This document shows positions 41,927-51,273 of a stretch of DNA of 64,000 nucleotides, one piece after another. The position numbers and the translations under genes were made by a program. The DNA is from Wenzhouxiangella sp. XN79A (lineage in GTDB: Bacteria; Pseudomonadota; Gammaproteobacteria; Xanthomonadales; Wenzhouxiangellaceae), in assembly GCF_012272825.1 (NCBI RefSeq), contig NZ_JAAWWS010000122.1, positions 1-64,000 of the forward strand. Reading direction: 5' to 3'. The notes below the pieces were generated by a model. It saw nothing but the letters and a program-made list of their open reading frames with translations. It ran no database searches and was not told the DNA's origin. Each line of letters starts with the position of its first letter. Position 1 is the stretch's first letter.

Positions 41927-42944
41927 CGCCGGTCTCGGCCAGGGCCTGCGCACAGGCGCGGACCAGCGCCGGACCGTGATAGATGAAACCGGTGTAGAGC
42001 TGCACCAGGTCGGCGCCGGCGGCTCGCTTGGCGACGGCGTCCTCGGCGCGGGTGATGCCGCCGAGACCGATGATCGTGCGGTCCGGGCCGAGCACGTCGC
42101 GGGCCCTGGCCAGCACATGATTCGCGGCATCGAGCAACGGTGCACCGCTGAGTCCGCCGGCTTCGGCGGCGTGCGGACTGCCGGCCACGGCGTCGCGGGC
42201 CAGCGTGGTGTTGGTCGCGATCAGGCCGTCGATCGAGGAATCGGCGATGACCTCGAGCGAGGGATGGAGCGCTTCGTCGCTCCAGTCGGGCGCGATCTTG
42301 ACCAGCATCGGACGTCGCACGCCGTGCTCGGCGTCCAGGGCGTCGCGCGCGGCCGTGAGCTCCGCGAGCAGCTCGCGCAACGGCCCGGTGTCCTGCAGCG
42401 CCCGCAGGTTCGCGGTGTTCGGCGAGGAGATGTTGACGGTGATGTAGTCGCAGTGCGGGTGGACCCGTTCGAGGCAGTAGCGGTAATCCTCCGCCGCGCG
42501 CTCGACCGGGGTCTCCTTCTGCTTGCCGATGTTGGCGCCGACCGGGCCGGCGAAGCGCCGCGCCTTCAGCCGCTCGACCAGGTGATCGACGCCCTTGTTG
42601 TTGAAGCCCAGGCGATTGATCAGCGCTTCGTGCCCGGTCAGGCGGAACATCCGCGGTTTCGGGTTGCCGGGCTGCGGCTTCGGCGTCACGGTGCCGACCT
42701 CGATGAAGCCGAAGCCGAGCTGGCCGAGCGCGTCGATGAAGTCGCCGTTCTTGTCCAGCCCGGCGGCCAGGCCGACCGCGTTCGGGAAGGTCAGCCCGAG
42801 GTGGTCGACCGGTGCGGCGACCGGGCAGCCCGCGATCAGTCGCGCAGCGCCGAAGCGGCCGCCCAATCGCAGCGCGTTCAGCGCCACGTCGTGGGCAGTT
42901 TCCGGGGGCAGGGTGAACAGCCCGCGACGCAGCCAGCCGTACAC
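41916..42944 (-). CDS. pyrD: Dihydroorotate dehydrogenase (quinone), class 2
   Basis: A 342-residue membrane-associated flavoprotein that oxidises dihydroorotate in pyrimidine synthesis, using quinone. The N-terminal amphipathic part (MYGWLRRGLFTLPPETAH) is typical of class 2. FMN and substrate motifs include AAGLDKNGDFIDALGQLGFG, NRLGFNNKG, the catalytic Ser in NISSPNTANLR, and GLGGITRAEDA. It starts 3 bases after the small membrane-protein gene and overlaps murB by 11 bases. Confidence 0.96.
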   Translation of the reverse strand: MYGWLRRGLFTLPPETAHDVALNALRLGGRFGAARLIAGCPVAAPVDHLGLTFPNAVGLAAGLDKNGDFIDALGQLGFGFIEVGTVTPKPQPGNPKPRMFRLTGHEALINRLGFNNKGVDHLVERLKARRFAGPVGANIGKQKETPVERAAEDYRYCLERVHPHCDYITVNISSPNTANLRALQDTGPLRELLAELTAARDALDAEHGVRRPMLVKIAPDWSDEALHPSLEVIADSSIDGLIATNTTLARDAVAGSPHAAEAGGLSGAPLLDAANHVLARARDVLGPDRTIIGLGGITRAEDAVAKRAAGADLVQLYTGFIYHGPALVRACAQALAETGDDG

Positions 42945-42947
42945 GGC

Positions 42948-43307
42948 TCAGACCCCGCCGACGAAGAACATCGCCATCAGGCCGAGCAGGGCGGCGGCCA
43001 GTGCGACACCGAGCACGACCAGCACGATGACTCCGAGACCGGTCAACGCGCCGGCCAGCAGGGCCAGTGCAATCCAGAAGGCGGCAACCAGCACGATCAG
43101 GCCGATCTGCAGCCAACCGAGGATCAGGCCGGCGCGGGCCAGGCCCGCGCCGCCGACCTCGAAGCCTTCTCGCTTCGATTGGTTCAGGGCGGCGTGCCCG
43201 GCGACGATCGCGACCAGCGAGCCGAGGATCGGGAACGCGACCCAGGCCAGGATGCCGCAGATCAGGCTGAGCAGCGCCAACGGGTGGGTCTCTGAAGATG
43301 CGGCCAT
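42948..43307 (-). CDS. Small DUF4190-like membrane protein
   Basis: A 119-residue protein with three or four hydrophobic helices (LALLSLICGILAWVAFPILG, GLILGWLQIGLIVLVAAFWI, and a long Leu/Val/Ala stretch at the C-terminus). The block GHAALNQSKREG with GLARAGLILGW matches DUF4190 proteins. Function is unknown. The ATG at 43307 is chosen because the upstream part of the open frame runs into the dehydrogenase gene. It is closely packed before pyrD. Confidence 0.75.
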   Translation of the reverse strand: MAASSETHPLALLSLICGILAWVAFPILGSLVAIVAGHAALNQSKREGFEVGGAGLARAGLILGWLQIGLIVLVAAFWIALALLAGALTGLGVIVLVVLGVALAAALLGLMAMFFVGGV

Positions 43308-43371
43308 GCGACGGCTCCCGGCGGTCGTTCGGATCGGTCCCGGCCGCGCGCGGCGACCGGGACCGGAGTCG

Positions 43372-44898
43372 TTACAGGTCGAACTTGATGCCCTGGGCCA
43401 GCGGCAGTTCGGTGGAGTGGTTGATGGTGTTGGTCTGGCGACGCATGTAGGCCTGCCAGGCATCCGAACCCGACTCGCGACCGCCCCCGGTCTCTTTTTC
43501 GCCGCCGAACGCACCGCCGATCTCGGCGCCGGAGGTGCCGATGTTGACGTTGGCGATGCCGCAGTCCGAGCCCAGGTGGCCGAGGAAGAACTCGGCGTTG
43601 CGCAGGTCGGTGGTGAAGATCGCCGACGACAGCCCCTGGCGGACGTCGTTGTGCATGGCCATCGCGTCCTCGAGCTTCGAGTAGGTCATGACGTAGAGGA
43701 TCGGCGCGAAGGTTTCTTCCTGGACGATGTCCCAGTGGTTTTCGGCACGCACGATGGCCGGCTCGACGAAGAAGCCGTCCCGGTCCAGCTGCTTGCCGCC
43801 GGTCAGCACTTCGCCGCCGGCCTCGCGAGCCCGATCGAGCGCGCTCGTGTACCGGTCGACGGCCGCCTGGTCGGTCAGCGGACCCATCAGGGTGCCTTCG
43901 TCCAGCGGATCGCCGATCCGGACCTGCTGGTAGGCGTCGACCAGCGTGGCGATGACGTCGTCGGCGATCGACTCGTGCAGGAACAGGCGTCGCGTGCTGG
44001 TGCAGCGCTGGCCGGCCGTGCCCACCGCTCCGAACACGATCGCCGGGATGGCCAGCTTCAGGTCGGCCGTTTCGTCGACGATGATCGCGTTGTTGCCGCC
44101 CAGTTCGAGCAGGCTCTTGCCCATTCGCGCGGCGACCCGCTCGCCGACCATCCGGCCGACCTTCGACGAACCGGTGAACGACATCAGATCGACGCGTTCG
44201 TCGTCGATGAACTTCTGCGAGAGCGCGTGGCCGTTTTCCATGAAGCTGGTGAAGATGGGCGGGAAATCGGTGCCCTCGAGTGCCTTGTTTGCGATGTTCT
44301 GGACCGCGGCACAGCACAGCACGCCCTTCGGTGAGGGCTTCCAGACCGTAGCGTTGCCGCAGACCGCCGACAGCAGCGCGTTCCAGGCCCAGACCGCGAC
44401 CGGGAAGTTGAACGCGGTGGCCACGCCGACCACGCCCAGCGGGTGCCACTGTTCGTACATGCGGTGGCCCGGACGCTCGGAGTGCATCGTCTTGCCGTAC
44501 AGCATCCGCGACTGGCCGACCGCGAAGTCGCCGATGTCGATCATTTCCTGGACCTCACCGTCGCCTTCGGGCTTGATCTTGCCCATTTCCAGCGAGACCA
44601 GGCTGCCGAGCGGGTCCTTGTACTCGCGCAGGGCTTCGGTGACGAGACGCACCGCTTCGCCGCGGATCGGCGCCGGAACCTGGCGCCAGGCCCGTGCGGT
44701 CTCGACGGCCTGCTGCATGACCCGCTCGTAGTCGTCCTCGGAGGCGGCATGGACGCGGGCGATGACCTCGCCGGTGGACGGATTGATCGATTCGATCGTG
44801 CCGGCGTCGGTGGTCGTCGACCACCGGCCGGGACCGAAGCAGGCACCGGGGTTGTCGGCCTTCAGGCCGAGGCTGTCGAGAATATGGCGATGGCCCAT
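43372..44898 (-). CDS. ALDH7-type aldehyde dehydrogenase (probable alpha-aminoadipic semialdehyde dehydrogenase)
   Basis: A 508-residue NAD-dependent aldehyde dehydrogenase. The catalytic Cys lies in [13 protein letters not shown] and the general-base Glu in [11 protein letters not shown]; the NAD site has FTGSSKVGR. The pairing of GNN after [29 protein letters not shown], and the overall length match family 7 (antiquitin), which oxidises aminoadipate semialdehyde in lysine breakdown or betaine aldehyde. A strong GGAGGAA site precedes ATG 44898. Lysine catabolism partners are not nearby. Confidence 0.88.
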   Translation of the reverse strand: MGHRHILDSLGLKADNPGACFGPGRWSTTTDAGTIESINPSTGEVIARVHAASEDDYERVMQQAVETARAWRQVPAPIRGEAVRLVTEALREYKDPLGSLVSLEMGKIKPEGDGEVQEMIDIGDFAVGQSRMLYGKTMHSERPGHRMYEQWHPLGVVGVATAFNFPVAVWAWNALLSAVCGNATVWKPSPKGVLCCAAVQNIANKALEGTDFPPIFTSFMENGHALSQKFIDDERVDLMSFTGSSKVGRMVGERVAARMGKSLLELGGNNAIIVDETADLKLAIPAIVFGAVGTAGQRCTSTRRLFLHESIADDVIATLVDAYQQVRIGDPLDEGTLMGPLTDQAAVDRYTSALDRAREAGGEVLTGGKQLDRDGFFVEPAIVRAENHWDIVQEETFAPILYVMTYSKLEDAMAMHNDVRQGLSSAIFTTDLRNAEFFLGHLGSDCGIANVNIGTSGAEIGGAFGGEKETGGGRESGSDAWQAYMRRQTNTINHSTELPLAQGIKFDL

Positions 44899-45124
44899 GC
44901 GGGTTCCTCCAGGATGCTTGAAACGGGTGCGCCGGCCATCGGAAGACCCGGCCTCGGGGGCGCGGGGTCGCGAAGACGACCGGATGATCCCGCCATTATC
45001 GCATCGAACGCCGCGGTCCGGGCGTGCACAGGGACGAGCCAGCGGCCCTCGGGTCGAACGACCACCGAGCCGGGGCCGATGGCGGGGGCGGTGTGTGCCG
45101 GGTTGTCCTGAACGCGTCCCCGGA

Positions 45125-45781
45125 TCAGTCCGACGGCGGATTCGCGGTGCTCCGGTCGGCCGTTCGGTCGGCCAGTCGATCGGCAATCCGGCCGGCAAGG
45201 TCGGCCAACGCGGCCTCGAAGCCGGCGACCACCTCGGTCGCCCCGGCCGAGGCCAGCGGGGCCTGGTGCAGCATACGCAACCGGGCCACGGGCGCGCCGC
45301 TGTCGGCGTCGAGCAGACGCGCATCCAGCTCGATGACCGCGGCCAGTCCATCGTCGGTTTCGGCCAGCTCGAAGCGACGCAGGTCGATGAACAGGGCTCG
45401 ATCGACCAGCGAAGCGCTCGGCGTGACATCGGAGAACAGCTCGGCGTCGCGAAGGTAGCGGATCAGCGTGGTCTGGAGCAGGTCGGGCGCCGGTGCGACC
45501 CAGCGCAGCTGCGGCAGCACCTGCAGGCGGCCGCCGGCGGTTCGCACCAGCACCCGGTTGGCGTCGCGGGCCGGATCGGCTTCCGGACGCGGCAGGCCCA
45601 ACCGTCCGGGGCGGGTCGGCCCGTGTGCGCCGGGTACGCCGTCGATGCGCGGGTCGAGTTGTTGCACCGCGACCTTTTCCGGCAGCACCGAGCAGCCGGC
45701 AAGACCCAGCGAAACGGCCAGCGCGGCGATGAGCAAAGGCAGGCTGTTCAGTCGAACGGCCTTCGGGACGGAACGGATCAT
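45125..45781 (-). CDS. ABC-type transport auxiliary lipoprotein (PqiC/MlaE-system partner)
   Basis: A 218-residue lipoprotein with lipobox LGLAGC near residue 29. The body resembles the ABC-transport auxiliary component family (PqiC/YmbA-like): [22 protein letters not shown]-like [14 protein letters not shown], and [12 protein letters not shown]. It probably works at the inner face of the outer membrane with the MCE protein encoded just upstream; the two overlap by four bases. It is last in the operon. Confidence 0.84.
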   Translation of the reverse strand: MIRSVPKAVRLNSLPLLIAALAVSLGLAGCSVLPEKVAVQQLDPRIDGVPGAHGPTRPGRLGLPRPEADPARDANRVLVRTAGGRLQVLPQLRWVAPAPDLLQTTLIRYLRDAELFSDVTPSASLVDRALFIDLRRFELAETDDGLAAVIELDARLLDADSGAPVARLRMLHQAPLASAGATEVVAGFEAALADLAGRIADRLADRTADRSTANPPSD

Positions 45782-46743
45782 GGCGTCGAATACTCCTCTG
45801 GTCGTTCGCCGCCGAGCAGGAAGCCCGACGGGTCCTGCTCGAGTTCGCGGATCAGGCCGGACAATTGGCGAATCAACTGGCGCAGGTCATCGAGGCCGCC
45901 GCCGACCTGGCGCATGCCGACCCCGCCCAGGCGGCTGAGATCGTCCTGGTTGGCCGCGACGATCCGGTCGAGTCGGCCGGCCAGCGACTCGATCCGCGCC
46001 AGCGTGCCGGTCAGGCGCTCGCTGACTTCGGGCAGGTCGCGGACCAGGCCGCGATCGATCGCATCGACGGTCTCGGTGAAGCGCGCGGCGGCCTCGTTCA
46101 GCCGCTCGATCAGCGCCGGCAGGTCCTCGCCGGTCGCCGCGGCGCCGGCCAGTGCCCGGTTCAACGGGTGGTCGGGCCGATTGAGGCCGGTGCTGAAGGT
46201 CTCCAGCGCGGCCAGGGTCTGCTCGACGCGCTCGATGTTGTCGGCCTCCAGCAGCTGGCCGAGCTGGTTGAGCACGGAATTGGCGGTCACGACGATGCCC
46301 TCGGACGACTCCAGCAGCCTTGCCAACGGTGAGGCGTTGGACGGGATCCGCGGCAGCTGTCGGCCGGGCGCTTCGAGCATCGGCGAGCCGGGCGTGCCGC
46401 CGGTCAGCTGGATGGCCGCGGTCCCGGTCAACCCGGTCAGTCGCAGCGTCGCGACGGTGTCGGTATGAATCGGCACGTCCGACTCGATGTCGACGATGAC
46501 CTGCACCTGGCGTGCGTCGCCCGGATACAGGCCGATGTCGGTCACGCGGCCGACATTGACGCCGTTGTAGAGCACTGCGCTGCCGTTGGACAGGCCCATC
46601 ACCGACTCGTCGAACACGATTTCGTAGCGATCCCAGGCGCGATCGGTCGTGTAGCGGGCCGTGAACAGCCCGAACAGCACGGCGACCACGGCCACGCCGA
46701 AGGTGAAGGCGCCGATGATGACGTAGTTCGCTCGAGTTTCCAT
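45778..46743 (-). CDS. MCE-domain lipid-transport protein (MlaD-like)
   Basis: A 321-residue protein with one N-terminal transmembrane helix (YVIIGAFTFGVAVVAVLFGLF) and a single MCE domain (residues ~40-120: GLSNGSAVLYNGVNVGRVTDI, RLTGLTGTAAIQLTGG). Long helical segments (residues ~160-300) then probably extend into the periplasm. MCE proteins form rings that carry phospholipids between membranes. Longer than E. coli MlaD (183 residues). Nine bases separate it from the ATPase stop. Confidence 0.88.
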   Translation of the reverse strand: METRANYVIIGAFTFGVAVVAVLFGLFTARYTTDRAWDRYEIVFDESVMGLSNGSAVLYNGVNVGRVTDIGLYPGDARQVQVIVDIESDVPIHTDTVATLRLTGLTGTAAIQLTGGTPGSPMLEAPGRQLPRIPSNASPLARLLESSEGIVVTANSVLNQLGQLLEADNIERVEQTLAALETFSTGLNRPDHPLNRALAGAAATGEDLPALIERLNEAAARFTETVDAIDRGLVRDLPEVSERLTGTLARIESLAGRLDRIVAANQDDLSRLGGVGMRQVGGGLDDLRQLIRQLSGLIRELEQDPSGFLLGGERPEEYSTP

Positions 46744-46752
46744 CGTGGTTCC

Positions 46753-47523
46753 TCAGCGCTTGGGGTGGGCGGCGCGGGCCCGGGGGCCCTGGAAATAGTC
46801 GCGCACCCACGGGTGATCGAGTCGCTCGACCTCGTCCAGCGAGGCATTGGCCAGCACCCGGTGATCGGCGAGCACGGCGATACGATCGCAGATCGCGTAG
46901 AGCGTGTCGAGGTCATGGGTGATCAGGAAGACGGTCAGTTCGAGCGCCTGCTGCAGCGTTCGCAGCAGGCGGTCGAACTCGGCCGCGCCGATCGGGTCGA
47001 GGCCGGCGGTCGGTTCGTCGAGAAACAGAAGTTCGGGTTCGAGCGCCAGCGAGCGGGCCAGCGCCACGCGCTTGCGCATGCCGCCGGAGAGTTCGGACGG
47101 CATCTTCGCGCAGGCCGAATCGGGCAGGCCGGTCAGCTGGATCTTCGAACGGGCCAGATCGCGCCGGAGCTGTCGCGGCAGGTCGGGATACTGCGTGCGC
47201 ATCGGCAGTTCGACGTTCTCGATGACGCTCAGCGACGAGAACAGCGCGCCGTCCTGGAACAGCACGCCGGCGCGCCGGGCCATTCGTTGCTGGGCGATCT
47301 CGGGGTCGTCGAGGCGTTCGCCGAACACCTCGATCCGACCGCCGGTCGGCCGGCGCAGGCCTAGGATGGAGCGCATCAGCACCGATTTCCCGGTGCCCGA
47401 GCCGCCGACCACGCCGAGAATCTCGCCGCGCGGCACGTCGAGATCCAGTCCGTCGTGGACCAGGTCTGCGCCGAAGCGGTTGACCAGCCCGCGCACGCGG
47501 ATGACCGGCTCGCCGCCGCTCAC
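46753..47523 (-). CDS. ABC transporter ATPase of the Mla type
   Basis: A 256-residue ATPase powering MCE-linked lipid transport. Walker A is GGSGTGKSVL, signature LSGGMRKRVALAR, Walker B LLFLDEPTAGLDP, and the switch His in LITHDLDTL. The start is GTG 47523, overlapping the permease TGA by four bases (GTGA); no ATG precedes the conserved start VIRVRGLVNRFG. The LSGGMRKR signature is typical of MlaF-like proteins. Confidence 0.92.
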   Translation of the reverse strand: MSGGEPVIRVRGLVNRFGADLVHDGLDLDVPRGEILGVVGGSGTGKSVLMRSILGLRRPTGGRIEVFGERLDDPEIAQQRMARRAGVLFQDGALFSSLSVIENVELPMRTQYPDLPRQLRRDLARSKIQLTGLPDSACAKMPSELSGGMRKRVALARSLALEPELLFLDEPTAGLDPIGAAEFDRLLRTLQQALELTVFLITHDLDTLYAICDRIAVLADHRVLANASLDEVERLDHPWVRDYFQGPRARAAHPKR

Positions 47524-48653
47524 CAGCCGATCTCCATGAAATAGATCGCGGCCAGCGCGTCGATCACGATGACCATGGTGATGCTGCGGACCACGGCGGT
47601 CGTGGTGTGCTCGCCGACCGACTGCGCGGTGCCGCTGACGCGCAGTCCCTCGAGGCAGCCGATCAGTGCGATGACCAGCGCGAAGATCGGCGCCTTGATC
47701 ATGCCGATCAGGTACTGGCGCAGGGTCAGGGTCTGCTCGACGCGCTCGATGTACAGCGACAGATTGATGTCCAGCGATACCACGGAAACGACCAGCCCGC
47801 CGAACAGGCCGGCCAGGGTGGCCAGGAACGTCAGCAGCGGCAGCGCGATCAGCAGGGCGATCAGGCGCGGCAGCACCAGCACCTCGACGGTGTCCAGGCC
47901 GAGGATGCGGATCGCGTCGATCTCCTCGCGCGATTTCATCATCCCGATCTGGGCGCAGAACGCGCTGGCGGTCCGCCCGGCCAGCAGGATCGCGGTCAGC
48001 AGCACGCCGAACTCGCGGGCGAAGGCAAAGGCCACCAGGTCGACGACGAACAACTCGGCCCCGAAGTCGGCCAGCACCGTTGCGCCGAGAAAGGCGATCA
48101 CCGCGCCGACCAGGGCCGCCAGCAGGATCAGCAGCGGCACGGCGTCGAGCCCGGTCTGTTCGATGTGGTGGACGACCGAGGTCAGGCGCAGCCGCTTCGG
48201 CTGGAGCAGGGTGCGGACCAGTCGATGCAGGGTCAGGCCGAGGAAGCCGAACAGCTCGCGAGTCGAGGTCGCGATCTCGACGGTGGCCCGGCCGATTCGC
48301 TCCAGCACCTGCCGCCAGGCGGGTTCGTCGGGCGGATCGTCGGCCGGCCGGTCGTCGCAGGCCTGGTCGACGGCCTCGAACACGCGCTGCCATCGTTCGG
48401 GAAGCCCGGCATCGCGGGCGGTCTGGCCCCGGCGTTCGGTCAACCGCTCCAGCAGCAGCGCGCCGCTGGCGTCGAGCCGGGTGATGCCGCGGAAGTCCAG
48501 CCGGGCGGCGCGGCTGCCCGTCCGTTCGACCTGGTCGGCCAGCGTGATCGCATGGAGCAGCGTCCAGTCGCCGAAGGCTTCGATCCGGTCGCCGTCGTCG
48601 CCTTGCGCCCGACGCAGGCCGGGACCGCGTTCGGTGTGTGCTTCAGCCGGCAT
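47520..48653 (-). CDS. MlaE-type lipid-transport permease with N-terminal STAS domain
   Basis: A 377-residue inner-membrane protein. Residues ~20-105 look like a STAS domain (LDFRGITRLDASGALLLERL), the role normally played by separate MlaB. Residues ~140-377 form the MlaE permease with about five helices (AVPLLILLAALVGAVIAFLG, FGVLLTAILLAGRTASAFCA) and the family EIDAIRILGLD motif. The fusion explains the lack of mlaB in this operon. Its start lies 11 bases inside the SRAP gene end, so the whole operon is translationally linked. Confidence 0.9.
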   Translation of the reverse strand: MPAEAHTERGPGLRRAQGDDGDRIEAFGDWTLLHAITLADQVERTGSRAARLDFRGITRLDASGALLLERLTERRGQTARDAGLPERWQRVFEAVDQACDDRPADDPPDEPAWRQVLERIGRATVEIATSTRELFGFLGLTLHRLVRTLLQPKRLRLTSVVHHIEQTGLDAVPLLILLAALVGAVIAFLGATVLADFGAELFVVDLVAFAFAREFGVLLTAILLAGRTASAFCAQIGMMKSREEIDAIRILGLDTVEVLVLPRLIALLIALPLLTFLATLAGLFGGLVVSVVSLDINLSLYIERVEQTLTLRQYLIGMIKAPIFALVIALIGCLEGLRVSGTAQSVGEHTTTAVVRSITMVIVIDALAAIYFMEIGW

Positions 48654-49368
48654 CGTCGCTCTCGAGCAGGTCGTCGCCGGTGTACCCCGGGTTGTTGACC
48701 CGCCGGGTGACGGGCTGCGCCGTCAGGGCATCGTCCGGCGGGGGGCGGAGCACGGCTTCGGCTTCGGCGGGCGGCGCGTCCAGCCAGGTGTCCAGCTGGC
48801 CGGGACCGAGCAGCACCGGAGCGCGATGGTGGCCGATCGAGCGGAGCGTCTCGTTCGGCTCGGTGGTCAGCAGCGTCAGGCTTTCGCGGGTGGTGCCGGC
48901 GGCGTCGGTGCTGCGGTCCCAGAGGCCGGCAAGCACCAGGATCGGTGCGCCGGCCGGAGCGACGCGCCACGGCTGACGCGGCTGCGAGCGCGGATCCCAT
49001 TCATAGAACCAGCCGATCGGCACCGCGCAGCGCTGGTTGCGGCGCCAGGCGCTGCGGAAGGCCGGTTTTCCACCGACGGTCTCGGTGAACGAGCGGCCGG
49101 GTTCGGTCCGGCAATTGGCGGTGGCGTACTTCGGCAGTTCGTCGTCGAGCCAGTGCGGGATCAGTGGCCAGACCAGCGCATCGACCCGGCGACCGCCGTC
49201 GGCACCGGGGCGCAGCGCCGGCAGGGTTCGCCAGTCGACGCCGTCCCGGGTCCGCGTACTCGGCGCCACGTTGTAGCGCGCCTCGCCCCCGGCCGGCGGC
49301 TCGCCCGGCAGCGACAGGAAGCCCCAGACCGTTTTCCAGTCGAACGCCAGGCCGACACGACCGCACAT
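48643..49368 (-). CDS. SRAP-family abasic-site DNA-protein crosslink protein (HMCES/YedK type)
   Basis: A 241-residue protein starting MCGRVGLA: Cys2, exposed after Met removal, covalently traps abasic sites in single-stranded DNA. Other family blocks are ARYNVAPSTRT, LVWPLIPHWL, NCRTEPGRSFTET (active-site region), CAVPIGWFYEWD and TTEPNETLRSIGHHRAPVLL. The ribosome site GAGGGAG precedes ATG 49368. Its end overlaps the MlaE-like permease start by 11 bases, an unexpected partner for a DNA-repair gene. Confidence 0.93.
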   Translation of the reverse strand: MCGRVGLAFDWKTVWGFLSLPGEPPAGGEARYNVAPSTRTRDGVDWRTLPALRPGADGGRRVDALVWPLIPHWLDDELPKYATANCRTEPGRSFTETVGGKPAFRSAWRRNQRCAVPIGWFYEWDPRSQPRQPWRVAPAGAPILVLAGLWDRSTDAAGTTRESLTLLTTEPNETLRSIGHHRAPVLLGPGQLDTWLDAPPAEAEAVLRPPPDDALTAQPVTRRVNNPGYTGDDLLESDDAG

Positions 49369-49457
49369 GGTTGCTCCCTCGGGTTGCCGATGAGAAACGA
49401 ACTGATTGTACCGGGCGAGCCCGAAGCGGCCGGAGTTTCGAAAAACACGCCCTTGCA

Positions 49458-49487
49458 TGGACACGCAGCCATGCCTCGGGATATACT
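49458..49487 (+). promoter_or_regulatory. Predicted sigma70 promoter for the rpmI operon
   Basis: TGGACA and TATACT are separated by 18 bases, matching -35 and -10 elements. Transcription would begin near 49494, leaving a leader of about 150 bases before rpmI. GGCTTG-N9-CAAGCC at 49491-49511 could be a leader stem for L20-type autoregulation, but that is inference. Confidence 0.5.
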
Positions 49488-49644
49488 CAGGGGCTTGCTC
49501 AACCAACAAGCCGGACTGCAGCTCGTGGGCACGACAAGTGCGCCGGGCCGACCGGGCGGATCTCATCCGACCGGCATGCGCGACGCCGCTGCAGCGAAGG
49601 CATCGATGAAAACTGCGACCGATCTCAATTCGTAGGAGTTGCAC

Positions 49645-49842
49645 ATGCCCAAGATGAAATCCAACCGGGGCGCGGCCAAGCGCTTCCGCAAGACCGGCAG
49701 CGGGCGCATCAAGCGCAAGCACGCCTTCCACAGCCACATCCTGACCAAGAAGGACACCAAGCGCAAGCGTCGCCTGCGCTCGACGTCGATGGTCGCGAAG
49801 GCCGACGAAAAGGCCATTCGCAAGATGCTTCCCAAGCTCTAA
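49645..49842 (+). CDS. rpmI: 50S ribosomal protein L35
   Basis: A 65-residue basic protein starting [19 protein letters not shown], the L35 signature. Start at ATG 49645 after GTAGGAG; an in-frame TTG at 49639 is less likely. L20, PheS and PheT follow. Unlike most gammaproteobacteria, infC and thrS do not precede it; a divergent SRAP gene lies there instead. Confidence 0.97.
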   Translation: MPKMKSNRGAAKRFRKTGSGRIKRKHAFHSHILTKKDTKRKRRLRSTSMVAKADEKAIRKMLPKL

Positions 49843-49854
49843 GGAGAACGAGAC

Positions 49855-50211
49855 ATGGCACGAGTAAAACGTGGAGTGGTTGCCCGCCGCCGTCACCGCA
49901 AGGTCCTGAGCCGGGCCAAGGGCTATTACGGCGCCCGCCGCAAGGTCTATCGCGTCGCCAAGCAGGCCGTCATCAAGGCCGGTCAGTACGCGTATCGCGA
50001 CCGCCGGACCCGCAAGCGCGAGTTCCGTGCGTTGTGGATCCAGCGGATCAACGCCGCGGCCCGCGAGCACGGTCTGTCGTACAGCCGCTTCATCAACGGG
50101 CTGAAGAAGGCCGAGATCGGCATCGATCGCAAGATGCTGGCCGAGCTGGCCGTCAACGACAAGGTCGCCTTCAAGGCGCTGGCCGAGAAAGCCCAGGCCC
50201 ACCTGTCCTGA
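49855..50211 (+). CDS. rplT: 50S ribosomal protein L20
   Basis: A 118-residue rRNA-binding assembly protein ([41 protein letters not shown]). The start follows AAGGAGAACGAG. In E. coli L20 represses its own operon by binding the mRNA leader; whether the leader here does so is not shown. Confidence 0.98.
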   Translation: MARVKRGVVARRRHRKVLSRAKGYYGARRKVYRVAKQAVIKAGQYAYRDRRTRKREFRALWIQRINAAAREHGLSYSRFINGLKKAEIGIDRKMLAELAVNDKVAFKALAEKAQAHLS

Positions 50212-51234
<1,023 letters not shown>

Positions 51235-51273
51235 GCGGGCCAGGGCCGGCACAGCGGAATCACGGGAAAAGCA

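Noticed and set aside
49606-49635. Nine-codon frame (MKTATDLNS) before rpmI as an attenuator leader peptide
   Set aside because: No Phe or Thr run and no paired terminator/antiterminator; probably chance.
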